Of a stretch of DNA of 25,921 nt, positions 1 through 7,202 are shown one piece after another (position 1 is the first letter of the stretch; each line of letters opens with the position of its first letter). The notes below the pieces were generated by a model. The model searched no databases and was not told the origin of the DNA. It was given only the letters and a program-made list of their open reading frames with translations. Location of the stretch: NCBI GenBank assembly GCA_964649515.1, contig CAZYPV010000048.1:1-25921 (forward strand). The letters run 5' to 3'. The position numbers and the translations under genes were made by a program. The DNA is from CALKGK01 sp964649515 (GTDB lineage: Bacteria > Bacteroidota > Bacteroidia > Flavobacteriales_D > Sanyastnellaceae).

Positions 1-67
1 TACTAGAATCGTGGCTCTTTTCAACTAAAAATGTGTCAAAGCCTCTTCGATCATAACCAAGAGTCAT
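1..67 (-). CDS. 5' end of an unidentified gene, last visible member of the defence operon (partial)
   Basis: An open frame starts at the ATG at 67-65, which overlaps the TGA stop of the DndE-HerA gene in the four bases ATGA, and stays open for 22 codons to the window edge. The visible N-terminus begins MTLGYDRRGFDTFLVEKS and has no signal peptide or membrane segment. The same ATGA overlap joins other genes in this operon, which is the main reason to accept so short a fragment. I do not recognise the family. From its position it is probably another component of the same DNA modification or restriction system, but that is inference only. Confidence 0.6.
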   Translation of the reverse strand, partial: MTLGYDRRGFDTFLVEKSHDSS

Positions 68-1650
68 ATGAATCTAGTTACTTTAATCTTTTTGTATTTT
101 TTTCCCATACCCAGTGCAATTGCAGTGGAGTCCTTGATTATCAATTCACCCAAAGCCAAGCCTGATACTGCCTCCTTGATTTCTTGAAACTCACTTCCTG
201 AAACTCCAAAAAGGTCTTTGATTATAGAGTCCGTAATTGATTGTTGCTTCATAATTAATGGATACTGAGCATTAGCATAAAAATCAAAAAACTTAGACTT
301 ATAACTGTCCATGTTCTGAGTTGCGAGAATGATGCTTAAACCCTTATTTCGGCCAACTGCAATCAAGTCGCGAAGTGGCTTGTTGTCAAAGTCTAGCATG
401 TAATGGGCTTCATCAATAATGGTGAAATGTCTAATCTCTACACATTCTTCAGAAACTGCTTGCTTTGGCAATGATTCGTATATGGTGTTGAGTTTTGAAA
501 TAATGAAGTAAACAATTGCCTTTGCCAAAGGGCCATCTTTTGGATAGCCATCCATCTTCACTACAAAACTGTTATTGATTAGGTCGATGGTGTCTTCCCT
601 AGCAAAGAGGTTGTTCCGGATTAGTTGTTTGAGCACAGACTTAATACTGTCGTCCTTCGCTTTGTCCTTTTCGCCTTGTAGATTGATGTATTCATTCAGT
701 ATAATCTCAAATGAAATAGGCTTGTTCTTGGTTGTTCTGTAAGCGGCAATCACGGCTTCTGAAAGTCGATTGCTCATGTTGGCACTCATTCTAGCATTAT
801 CTATGGCTACAATAGCGTTTGCCAATTCTGTTGCATAGAGGTTTATCTCATTTTGAGTTTTACCAACAAAGTTCTTAAATGGAGAAAAGGGCAATGGCTC
901 TTTGATTGGATCGAGGATAGCTGAATCATCTATTTCGAAGTGACTGAACCATGAACGATTGGCCGGGTCTGAAAACTCACCTTTGTAATCAAAGAAAAGG
1001 AAGTTCACCGGGTAGGCCGTCTCTACGGTAAGTGAGCGCATTTCACGCATTAGAACAGCTAGTAAGTTGGACTTTCCTGAACCTGTTGAGCCCGCCACGA
1101 GTATCTGCGTGTTTGGTATGTCTCTGGCATTCAGGTTAAGTGTAGCAGGAATGTCATCCTGGTAGGAGCCAATATTTAGGTCAAGTAAAGGAATGCTGCT
1201 GAATGATGCCTTACCCTGTTTTGTCGTAATACTGAGCCATTTATCTAGGTTGTCATCATCAAGCAGATATTCCAACCCCTTACGCATTTCGAAATTGATA
1301 ATTCTACTTCTATTTGCTGCTATGGACCAATCAATCTCAACATGGTTATAGCGATACTTGATAAGGCTTGACCACAATTGCTGGAGATTAAACTTTGTAA
1401 AAGTGGTTTCGTGGATTCTTAGGCTTTCCATAGACAGGTTCTCTATATCCGCCCAATTTCTCTTGTGGCTAAGTGATAAACCTGCTGCAAGTGTTAGGCG
1501 TTGCAGCAAATTGTTGTTCAGAGAAATGTGCTTGGTGTCCTGTCTATACTCTGGAAGGTTTAAGCGTTTCTCTATTTTCTGTTTTAGTGGTTGAAGGGCA
1601 TCAAGCAATCCTTCACTTTGGCGTATGTTATGTAATGCTACTTCTTCCAT
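64..1650 (-). CDS. DndE-like domain fused to HerA/DptH-type ATPase
   Basis: The 528-residue protein has two parts. Residues about 20-138 resemble a whole DndE (DUF1832) domain: a basic helical start, the block NNNLLQRLTLAAGLSLS near 45-61, a THR/PHE-rich block near 80-100, and the terminal block FEMRKGLEYLL near 120-130. The rest is a HerA/FtsK-like motor with Walker A GSTGSGKS at 187-194, Walker B TIIDEAH around 410-416 and a sensor-like ILATQN near 441-446. HerA motors pump or unwind DNA as hexamers, and DndE is a small subunit of the Dnd phosphorothioation system that binds DNA. The ATG at 1650 lies 2 bases after the DndD stop, and the gene ends in an ATGA overlap with the next one, so it is probably co-translated with both. 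Cytoplasmic; no signal peptide or membrane helix seen. The ATPase assignment is firm; the DndE domain rests on motif recognition. Confidence 0.82.
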   Translation of the reverse strand: MEEVALHNIRQSEGLLDALQPLKQKIEKRLNLPEYRQDTKHISLNNNLLQRLTLAAGLSLSHKRNWADIENLSMESLRIHETTFTKFNLQQLWSSLIKYRYNHVEIDWSIAANRSRIINFEMRKGLEYLLDDDNLDKWLSITTKQGKASFSSIPLLDLNIGSYQDDIPATLNLNARDIPNTQILVAGSTGSGKSNLLAVLMREMRSLTVETAYPVNFLFFDYKGEFSDPANRSWFSHFEIDDSAILDPIKEPLPFSPFKNFVGKTQNEINLYATELANAIVAIDNARMSANMSNRLSEAVIAAYRTTKNKPISFEIILNEYINLQGEKDKAKDDSIKSVLKQLIRNNLFAREDTIDLINNSFVVKMDGYPKDGPLAKAIVYFIISKLNTIYESLPKQAVSEECVEIRHFTIIDEAHYMLDFDNKPLRDLIAVGRNKGLSIILATQNMDSYKSKFFDFYANAQYPLIMKQQSITDSIIKDLFGVSGSEFQEIKEAVSGLALGELIIKDSTAIALGMGKKYKKIKVTRFI

Positions 1651-1652
1651 GA

Positions 1653-2354
1653 TTAACCTTCAATTTGATTTCCGAAATAACCTTCAACTACATTTGTTTT
1701 TTGAAGCTCCTTATCTCTGATCAGTGTGTATGCTTTTGAAACGAAAGGTGCGATTTTCTCCAAGTCTGAACTGGGCCTAACTTCACTATCTGAACTTAGC
1801 AGGATGGTTTGGTGAGAAAGCTCAGGAAAGTAGTTTTCCAAAAGCGTGCTGCGGCTTGTTTCATCCAATACGCCCATTACGGTATCTATCATTACTGGTG
1901 GGTCGTAATCGCCAAATTCATGCAATGCCTTTAGTAATACCTGAACCACTACTTGCGTTGAGGCTGTATTTAATTGGCTTAGGTAGATTTCATTGCCCGA
2001 TTTGTGATAGATACTAAAGTTCAAGTCCTTTAAGTCTTCTGAAAGCTCAACACGACTTATTACATCTTGATATGCGGCAAGATTGGCATTGAGGTCTATT
2101 TTCATTTTCTCTTCAATCTTGTCTTTCTTACTCTTCAGCAGGGTGTTGGCTATTTCTTCAAAAAGGGGTTCCAGTTTCTTTAATGTTTCAAACTTAGGAT
2201 CTGGCTCCTCAGTTGTTGGAATATCAAATTGCTGGATCTTTCCTTCAATCTTTTTGATGTGCCCCTCTTTCTCTTTGATTTTAACTTCTAGGTCTTTTAT
2301 GGTAACTTCATTGGCTTCGTATGCCTTAATCAAAGAATAATCACTGCCAGACAC
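1653..2354 (-). CDS. dndD: DndD-like ATPase, C-terminal half, downstream of an in-frame TGA
   Basis: This 233-residue frame is the C-terminal lobe of the DndD-like protein. It lies in exactly the same frame as the preceding N-terminal half and is separated from it by a single TGA at 2396-2394 plus 13 sense codons. Residues 1-90 continue the coiled coil. The ATP-binding part follows: a Walker B-like VMIDTVMGVLDE near 154-165 and a D-loop/H-loop region ending YFPELSHQTILLSSDSE, typical of DndD. The usual ABC signature LSAGEKQ is replaced by QLNTAST near 128-134. No ATG exists at the head of the fragment, and the first possible start is GTG at 2354. Its stop lies 2 bases before the next ATG. Either one gene was broken by a nonsense change or sequence error, or the halves are made separately. 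Confidence 0.75.
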   Translation of the reverse strand: MSGSDYSLIKAYEANEVTIKDLEVKIKEKEGHIKKIEGKIQQFDIPTTEEPDPKFETLKKLEPLFEEIANTLLKSKKDKIEEKMKIDLNANLAAYQDVISRVELSEDLKDLNFSIYHKSGNEIYLSQLNTASTQVVVQVLLKALHEFGDYDPPVMIDTVMGVLDETSRSTLLENYFPELSHQTILLSSDSEVRPSSDLEKIAPFVSKAYTLIRDKELQKTNVVEGYFGNQIEG

Positions 2355-2393
2355 TTGAGATTTGAGTTCTTCAATTTGCTTCTCAACTTTTTC

Positions 2394-3653
2394 TCAATTG
2401 GCTATTTCTTGCTCAAGTGTTTGTTTTCTGTAAGAAAGTGAGTTGTATGGATTCTGATAATTACCTTTGGCCAAGGATTCTAAGGCATTCACCTCTTGGG
2501 CTGTGAAGAAATCGTACTTGGAGGTGGTTTGTTCTTCCTTAAAGCTCAGTAGTACATTTTGCGCCAATTCACTCACTGACACATCTCTAAGCTGATGACC
2601 TTTATCATTTAGAATGTTGATAGCTTTTACCAGTACTTCTTCTAAACTGCCTTTGGAAATATGTGACAACTCGTTATTGTCTGTCTCTTTTCTTTCACTC
2701 AGAATCAATGAAATGTCGTTATGAAGTACCTCCGCTAGTTTTGGAAGCGAAACATGAAGCTCAAAGTTTTTGATGAAATCATTTGCTTCCTCTTTATATT
2801 GTTTCTCCTCACGTTCAACGGCCTTTAATTCTTCTTCTAGCTGCTTTACCTTATTGTTTATGGTAGACTCTTCATTGAGGCCTGCCTTGAGTTTATCGTA
2901 CAAGTCCTTGTTGGATACTGAATAATCCAAGGCCTTGCGATGCTGTTCGTTCAGTTCTCCGAATAGTTCATTTTCTTTCTTCTTCTCTTCAATTAAATCG
3001 AGGTATTCTTTCTTCTCTTTTTCTAAGTCAAGGAGCTGAGCTGTATAATCCTCTGTTAAAGATTCAGCTGCTTTCGCAATAGATAAGTAACGATTGAAAC
3101 CCATTACATTCTCAATGTTTTCTCGGATCACTCTGTTCAATCGATCTTCTTTCAGCAGGCTACCTGCCTCCATAGCGTCAAATAAGAAGTAGCGGCTGAG
3201 TTCTTCTGGTAGGTTTCCCTTGATGATTTTATTTACTTGTGCTTCTTGCTCCGTCCGCTGAGCAGGGGAAGTTGCCGTACCGTATTGAAATATGGAACCA
3301 TTCATGTTGAGTTTGACACTTTCAACTGGTTTTTTAGATGAGTTAAGCATGTAGGTGCGTGTGAGAACATAAGACTGTTCTTGATTGAGCACACGGCCGG
3401 AAAAGAACAATTCAAGTTCAATTTTTTCATCTACTTTACCCAAGGCACCTGCATTTAACAATTCATTGAAGTTCCTTTCTGTATTGATTTGTAAGCCGTA
3501 CAAGGCTCCATAAATGGCATCAAAAAAGGTGGTTTTACCACCACCATTGGCGCCACCAATCAAAACAATAGGCTTGTCAGGATCTGTAACAATATCTAAA
3601 TCAAGATTGAGATATGTTTTGAAGTTTTTAGCTCGTATCCGTTTGATTAGCAT
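2394..3653 (-). CDS. dndD: DndD-like SMC/ABC ATPase, N-terminal half
   Basis: The 419-residue frame begins MLIKRIRAKNFKTY and has a Walker A motif GANGGGKT at residues 34-41, followed by the FFDAIYGALYG helix seen in DndD and other Rad50/SMC-type ATPases. From about residue 195 it is a charged coiled coil (long K/E/Q/L runs), reaching the hinge region near 380-410. The frame then ends at TGA (2396-2394) and continues directly beyond it. Together the halves give about 665 residues, the usual length of DndD. DndD supplies ATPase activity to Dnd DNA-sulfur modification complexes. Here the neighbours are methylation and restriction genes, so its role may be DNA sensing or nicking control instead. 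The ATG at 3653 is 2 bases after the stop of the 72-residue gene. Confidence 0.8.
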   Translation of the reverse strand: MLIKRIRAKNFKTYLNLDLDIVTDPDKPIVLIGGANGGGKTTFFDAIYGALYGLQINTERNFNELLNAGALGKVDEKIELELFFSGRVLNQEQSYVLTRTYMLNSSKKPVESVKLNMNGSIFQYGTATSPAQRTEQEAQVNKIIKGNLPEELSRYFLFDAMEAGSLLKEDRLNRVIRENIENVMGFNRYLSIAKAAESLTEDYTAQLLDLEKEKKEYLDLIEEKKKENELFGELNEQHRKALDYSVSNKDLYDKLKAGLNEESTINNKVKQLEEELKAVEREEKQYKEEANDFIKNFELHVSLPKLAEVLHNDISLILSERKETDNNELSHISKGSLEEVLVKAINILNDKGHQLRDVSVSELAQNVLLSFKEEQTTSKYDFFTAQEVNALESLAKGNYQNPYNSLSYRKQTLEQEIAN

Positions 3654-3655
3654 GG

Positions 3656-3874
3656 CTACTTAATTTTTTGAAGTCCTTTTTCAATGAGTTTTTTGAGGGC
3701 TTTCTCATCCAACTCTTCGTTTTTGATTTTCTTCTCGTGGTAGCCCTTCAATAAATATTCCTTTACCCATTCCGGGTCTATTTCATGCTTTTCGCATAAC
3801 TGCTCTATTATGGTCATATCGTCTTTGCGAATGCCGTAATGTACAAATAACGAGTCTAGTCCTTTCTTACTCAT
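3656..3874 (-). CDS. 72-residue small protein of the DNA modification locus
   Basis: A short, highly charged (Lys/Glu-rich), all-helical-looking protein with no signal peptide, membrane segment or cysteine. Its ATG overlaps the Res stop in ATGA (3874-3871) and its TAG lies 2 bases before the DndD ATG, so it is embedded in the operon and almost certainly real despite its size. From memory it resembles the small proteins annotated as DNA modification system-associated small protein next to DndD-like genes, but I could not compare sequences. A role as an adaptor between Res and the DndD/HerA motors is a guess from position only. Confidence 0.75.
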   Translation of the reverse strand: MSKKGLDSLFVHYGIRKDDMTIIEQLCEKHEIDPEWVKEYLLKGYHEKKIKNEELDEKALKKLIEKGLQKIK

Positions 3875-6174
3875 GATGAATGGGTTTTAGTATTGGCAAT
3901 GGCCGGGTCAAATGCAACCCAACCTGTATGGTCATTCGCTTTATCAATTAAGTTGTCAGCATATTTCCATACACTGAAGTCAGATTTGCTTCGTGGTACT
4001 ATTACGCCTCCAATCAATGGCTTCTGTGGAGAAGATTTTTCTTGAATGTAATTGTAGAGTGCATTGTGTTTACGAACAAAGTTGGGGTCTGAATCCAAGG
4101 TTTTAGTATCGAACAAAGCAATTGTTCCGTTATTCAGGCGAATGACAAAATCAACATAGAAACCTCTGGTGATTCCGTTTAAATCTTCGTAGGTAACAGC
4201 AAAGTCCTCCTTGTTCTTGTCTCCGTTTTTATACCACCAATCTATGTGCGGCTTATTGTTTTCAAGAAATGCTACAAAATGCCTTTCAGGGTTGCTTGCA
4301 ACCCTGTATTCGTAAAAAGGCTCCAATACATGAGTATCTGCATCTCTTTGTTCGTAGTTTTCATTGAAGATGCGCTCGCTCGGTACATCCCATTGACTGT
4401 GTTCTACCTTTTTAGTGGATTGTGCTGCCTTTTCTTTTTGCAGTTGTTCATGCTTGAGCAATGCCTGGTCAATCAATTCAATAAACTTGGGTTTGTTTTG
4501 CTCAAAGAGCATCACCTTAATGGCTTTAAACTCATCCATGATGATATACTCTTCGAAAAACATTTTTAGCGCCAACTCTAGCACCGGTGTAGAATCCACT
4601 TTAGCATAGCCGCCTACATGGTCTCTACAGAATTGACGGAATAAGATGTTCAGCTCATTAGAAGTTTTAGCATACTTTTCTTTTTCTTCAACTCTCGTCG
4701 CCCCTTCTACAATTACCAATTCCAAATCCTTTGGAATTGGAATCTCAATTTGATCCACATCTATCTGGACAAAAGTTGCTGAAAGCCTTTCTTTATTGAA
4801 CTCCTCTATGGTTTTGCCACTTGTTTGACTTGGGTCTGTAGTAACTCCAAAATAGTCTTCTGCTGCTTCATATAAGCACTTTCTAAATTTGGAACCGAGA
4901 CGGTTACGGGTTAATCGAGTATTGATAAAAGCCGACTGCAGCGCTATTTCTTGATAGCGTTTTATACGATATGCTTTGTTTTGAACGATGTAGTCCATGT
5001 CTTCCTGAACTATGTGGATGACATCTTTACTCAAGTTGGTGTACACATAACCATTGTTGAGTATTGGATTTGGATAGTGCTTTTGCTCGGGCATCCGTAA
5101 AATTCTACCAACCGTTTGTATACCGAAATGCTCTTGCTTGATCTCCCTAAAAATCAATAGCACAGCAGCTCTGGGGCAGTCCCAACCCAAAGCGATGGCT
5201 TGTTTGAATAGCAATACATCGGTTAATGAGTTAGGGGCTTCTATGCCCTCTAAATTGGTTTTGGTGTTACTGAGCCAAACGGCCAATCGTTCATTTTGAG
5301 TGGTAATGCCCTTGTAGTCTAAAAAAGTTTCTACCTCTTCAATCATTTCCTTGTCTAAAGCCGTTTCTTTTTTGGTCTCGTTGGGCAGTTGAATGAGCAA
5401 TAGGGGATTGATATTAGAACCTACCGTTTGATAAGCCTTAGCCAATTCTTCTCGCTTTTTCAGGGCTTCTTCTAACAATACTTGATTGAGTGAACGACCT
5501 TGTTGTGTATGATGATCTAGAGCAGGATTCAGTACCACATTTTTCTTTATCATTTCTGCTTCAATCACCTCATCTCGTTTGATGGTATAGCCATAATCAG
5601 ACTTGAAAAGTGGTGTGGCTGAAACGTCTATCTCAATTTTCGCATGAATTTTTTGAAAAAGCTCTTTGGCTTTTTTTCCATTGGCGTGGTAGTGCGCTTC
5701 ATCGAGTATGCAAATGATTTCAATGCCATCAAGCATGGCTCTATACACAAACTTGAGGAGGTCTTTGCCTTGCTCGTTTTCTTTGATGAAGAGGTTGCTC
5801 TCTTTGTTTACCGATTGCCAATTCACAAACAACATTTCATTGGGCTTGAGTTTGCCATCTGAAATATCCTCAAACTGAATGGGCTTAATGGTTCTTAATT
5901 CTTTGAAATAATCTTTCAGCGAGAGGTAAGATTGTAAGTGCAGCTGATTGGGTGCAAACCATATAAAAGCCACTTTGCGTTTAGGTAATTCTAGCTTATC
6001 GGGTATTTCATTGCTCAACTGATTGAGAAAAGCAGCCATGGTAACCGTTTTACCTGCTCCTGTTGGTGCTTTGAGTACCATTTTGTGTCTGGCTCCCGGT
6101 TTGGCCAATAAACTATAAGTATCTTTCAATAGACCTTGAACCGCTTCTTCCTGGTATATGCGTAGGGTAATCAT
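3871..6174 (-). CDS. res: Type III-like restriction subunit Res (DEAD/DEAH helicase with C-terminal nuclease)
   Basis: I place the start at the ATG at 6174-6172, which overlaps the Abi_2 stop in ATGA; the frame is open 27 bases further upstream to an ATG at 6201. With this start the protein has 767 residues. Superfamily 2 helicase motifs follow in order: Walker A APTGAGKT at 36-43, DEAH at 158-161, SATP at 185-188 and motif VI-like GRILR in the middle third. Near the C-terminus FYVDFVIR followed by FDTK (D675, then D689-T690-K691) fits a PD-(D/E)XK nuclease core. This is the layout of type III Res subunits, which translocate along DNA with Mod and cut it. It is shorter than many classical Res proteins of around 900 or more residues. 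The partner Mod lies two genes upstream rather than next to it. The stop overlaps the 72-residue gene. Confidence 0.9.
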   Translation of the reverse strand: MITLRIYQEEAVQGLLKDTYSLLAKPGARHKMVLKAPTGAGKTVTMAAFLNQLSNEIPDKLELPKRKVAFIWFAPNQLHLQSYLSLKDYFKELRTIKPIQFEDISDGKLKPNEMLFVNWQSVNKESNLFIKENEQGKDLLKFVYRAMLDGIEIICILDEAHYHANGKKAKELFQKIHAKIEIDVSATPLFKSDYGYTIKRDEVIEAEMIKKNVVLNPALDHHTQQGRSLNQVLLEEALKKREELAKAYQTVGSNINPLLLIQLPNETKKETALDKEMIEEVETFLDYKGITTQNERLAVWLSNTKTNLEGIEAPNSLTDVLLFKQAIALGWDCPRAAVLLIFREIKQEHFGIQTVGRILRMPEQKHYPNPILNNGYVYTNLSKDVIHIVQEDMDYIVQNKAYRIKRYQEIALQSAFINTRLTRNRLGSKFRKCLYEAAEDYFGVTTDPSQTSGKTIEEFNKERLSATFVQIDVDQIEIPIPKDLELVIVEGATRVEEKEKYAKTSNELNILFRQFCRDHVGGYAKVDSTPVLELALKMFFEEYIIMDEFKAIKVMLFEQNKPKFIELIDQALLKHEQLQKEKAAQSTKKVEHSQWDVPSERIFNENYEQRDADTHVLEPFYEYRVASNPERHFVAFLENNKPHIDWWYKNGDKNKEDFAVTYEDLNGITRGFYVDFVIRLNNGTIALFDTKTLDSDPNFVRKHNALYNYIQEKSSPQKPLIGGVIVPRSKSDFSVWKYADNLIDKANDHTGWVAFDPAIANTKTHSS

Positions 6175-7070
6175 AAGTTCCAATAGTTTTCTGCTTTCCA
6201 ATTTTCAGGAAAGCCCATTTCTTTTTCTTGAGCCAGAGGACAGTTTTCCATTAATTTCAATAAACTAGCTTTAAAGTGATGTCCTGGACTGATGATGTTC
6301 AATATATAATTGATGGCCGTGATGTAGGTGTAAACCTTGTACGGCAAGATGTTTTTATTTTGAATAAATGGATTAAGCGTTTTACGCGGAATCCGCATTT
6401 TGGTCATGCGCCTGTTCCATACTCGGCTATGATGTGCACATAAGTTTCTGAGCAGGGAGAAACAGCGCAACCAATTCTCTAAGGTATCCGCATCTTTCAA
6501 TCCGAAGTATTGGGTAATCTCGTCTTTGGGGCCTTTATCTCTTCTTAGGTTGGAGAATATTTTCGATAATAGACCCATACTACTCACTTCCAAGGCCATC
6601 CAAGCGGGTGGCGTATCGGGTTCGGAGTAAGTAGCTTTGTAATGTTTGATGAAGGTTTCTTTACTTCTATCAATCTCTTTTTCCAACGAAGCAATGTGTT
6701 GAGCAAAAAATCGCGAATTGTTGTATAGCTTGGTGTCCAAATGCCAAAACGCACCATACTCCAGAGCATAGCGATAAATGATTTGGGTGCGGAAGGCAAT
6801 CTCTATTTTCTCTATGGCATTGAATAACAACAGGCGCAACTGCCTATCAAACACATAGAGGTTGAGGATTTCATCAAAGCTGATTTCCTGATTGAAAGGA
6901 TGATTGGGGTCTTTATTATCTTGAAAAGGATAAGTGTATGCCCGCAAGCGATAATAGCTGATGTTGCCCAAATAATGTGCCGTACGCTCCGTATCAGGTA
7001 TGTTTAAGCCCCGATTTTGTAGGCGTTGGATTTGCTGGGCAATGGGGAGGGCTACTTTTTGATACTTCAT
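6171..7070 (-). CDS. Abi_2 (AbiD/AbiF-like) abortive infection protein with HEPN motif
   Basis: The 299-residue protein has the hallmarks of the Abi_2 family: YYRLRAYTYPFQ at 39-50, the FDEILNLYVFDRQLRLLLFNAIEKIE helix at 65-90, SSMGLLSKIFSNL near 163-175 and RNLCAHHSRVWNR at 208-220. RNLCAH (R208, H213) matches the R-x4-6-H active-site motif of HEPN ribonucleases. Members such as AbiD and AbiF stop phage growth in lactococci, and RNA cleavage is the likely activity. The gene sits between mod and res, 132 bases after mod, and overlaps res by ATGA, so its dose should be tied to the restriction subunit. Cytoplasmic; no signal peptide. Confidence 0.88.
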   Translation of the reverse strand: MKYQKVALPIAQQIQRLQNRGLNIPDTERTAHYLGNISYYRLRAYTYPFQDNKDPNHPFNQEISFDEILNLYVFDRQLRLLLFNAIEKIEIAFRTQIIYRYALEYGAFWHLDTKLYNNSRFFAQHIASLEKEIDRSKETFIKHYKATYSEPDTPPAWMALEVSSMGLLSKIFSNLRRDKGPKDEITQYFGLKDADTLENWLRCFSLLRNLCAHHSRVWNRRMTKMRIPRKTLNPFIQNKNILPYKVYTYITAINYILNIISPGHHFKASLLKLMENCPLAQEKEMGFPENWKAENYWNL

Positions 7071-7202
7071 AAGCCCCTGTTTTGGTGAAACATAGGGCTA
7101 TGAAATGCGAAAACCTGCCAAAGTGTGCTTCTACGAGAGGCATGGCAGGTACTATTGCCTGCAAATATACGGGTATTTGTGAGACTGCCAAAAGCCATGT
7201 GC

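Noticed and set aside
2394..2396. TGA in dndD read as selenocysteine or as a reassigned codon
   Set aside because: No selenocysteine-insertion hairpin or partner cysteine position is apparent, and other genes in the window use TGA as a normal stop.
6175..6201. Earlier start of res at ATG 6201
   Set aside because: It would overlap Abi_2 by 31 bases and adds nine residues before the normal helicase start ITLRIYQEEAV; the ATGA overlap start fits the operon pattern better.
7071..7202. Spacer between mod and Abi_2 with weak GGCAGG/CCTGC inverted repeats
   Set aside because: The stem is only about 5 base pairs with no T run, too weak to call a terminator or regulatory element.
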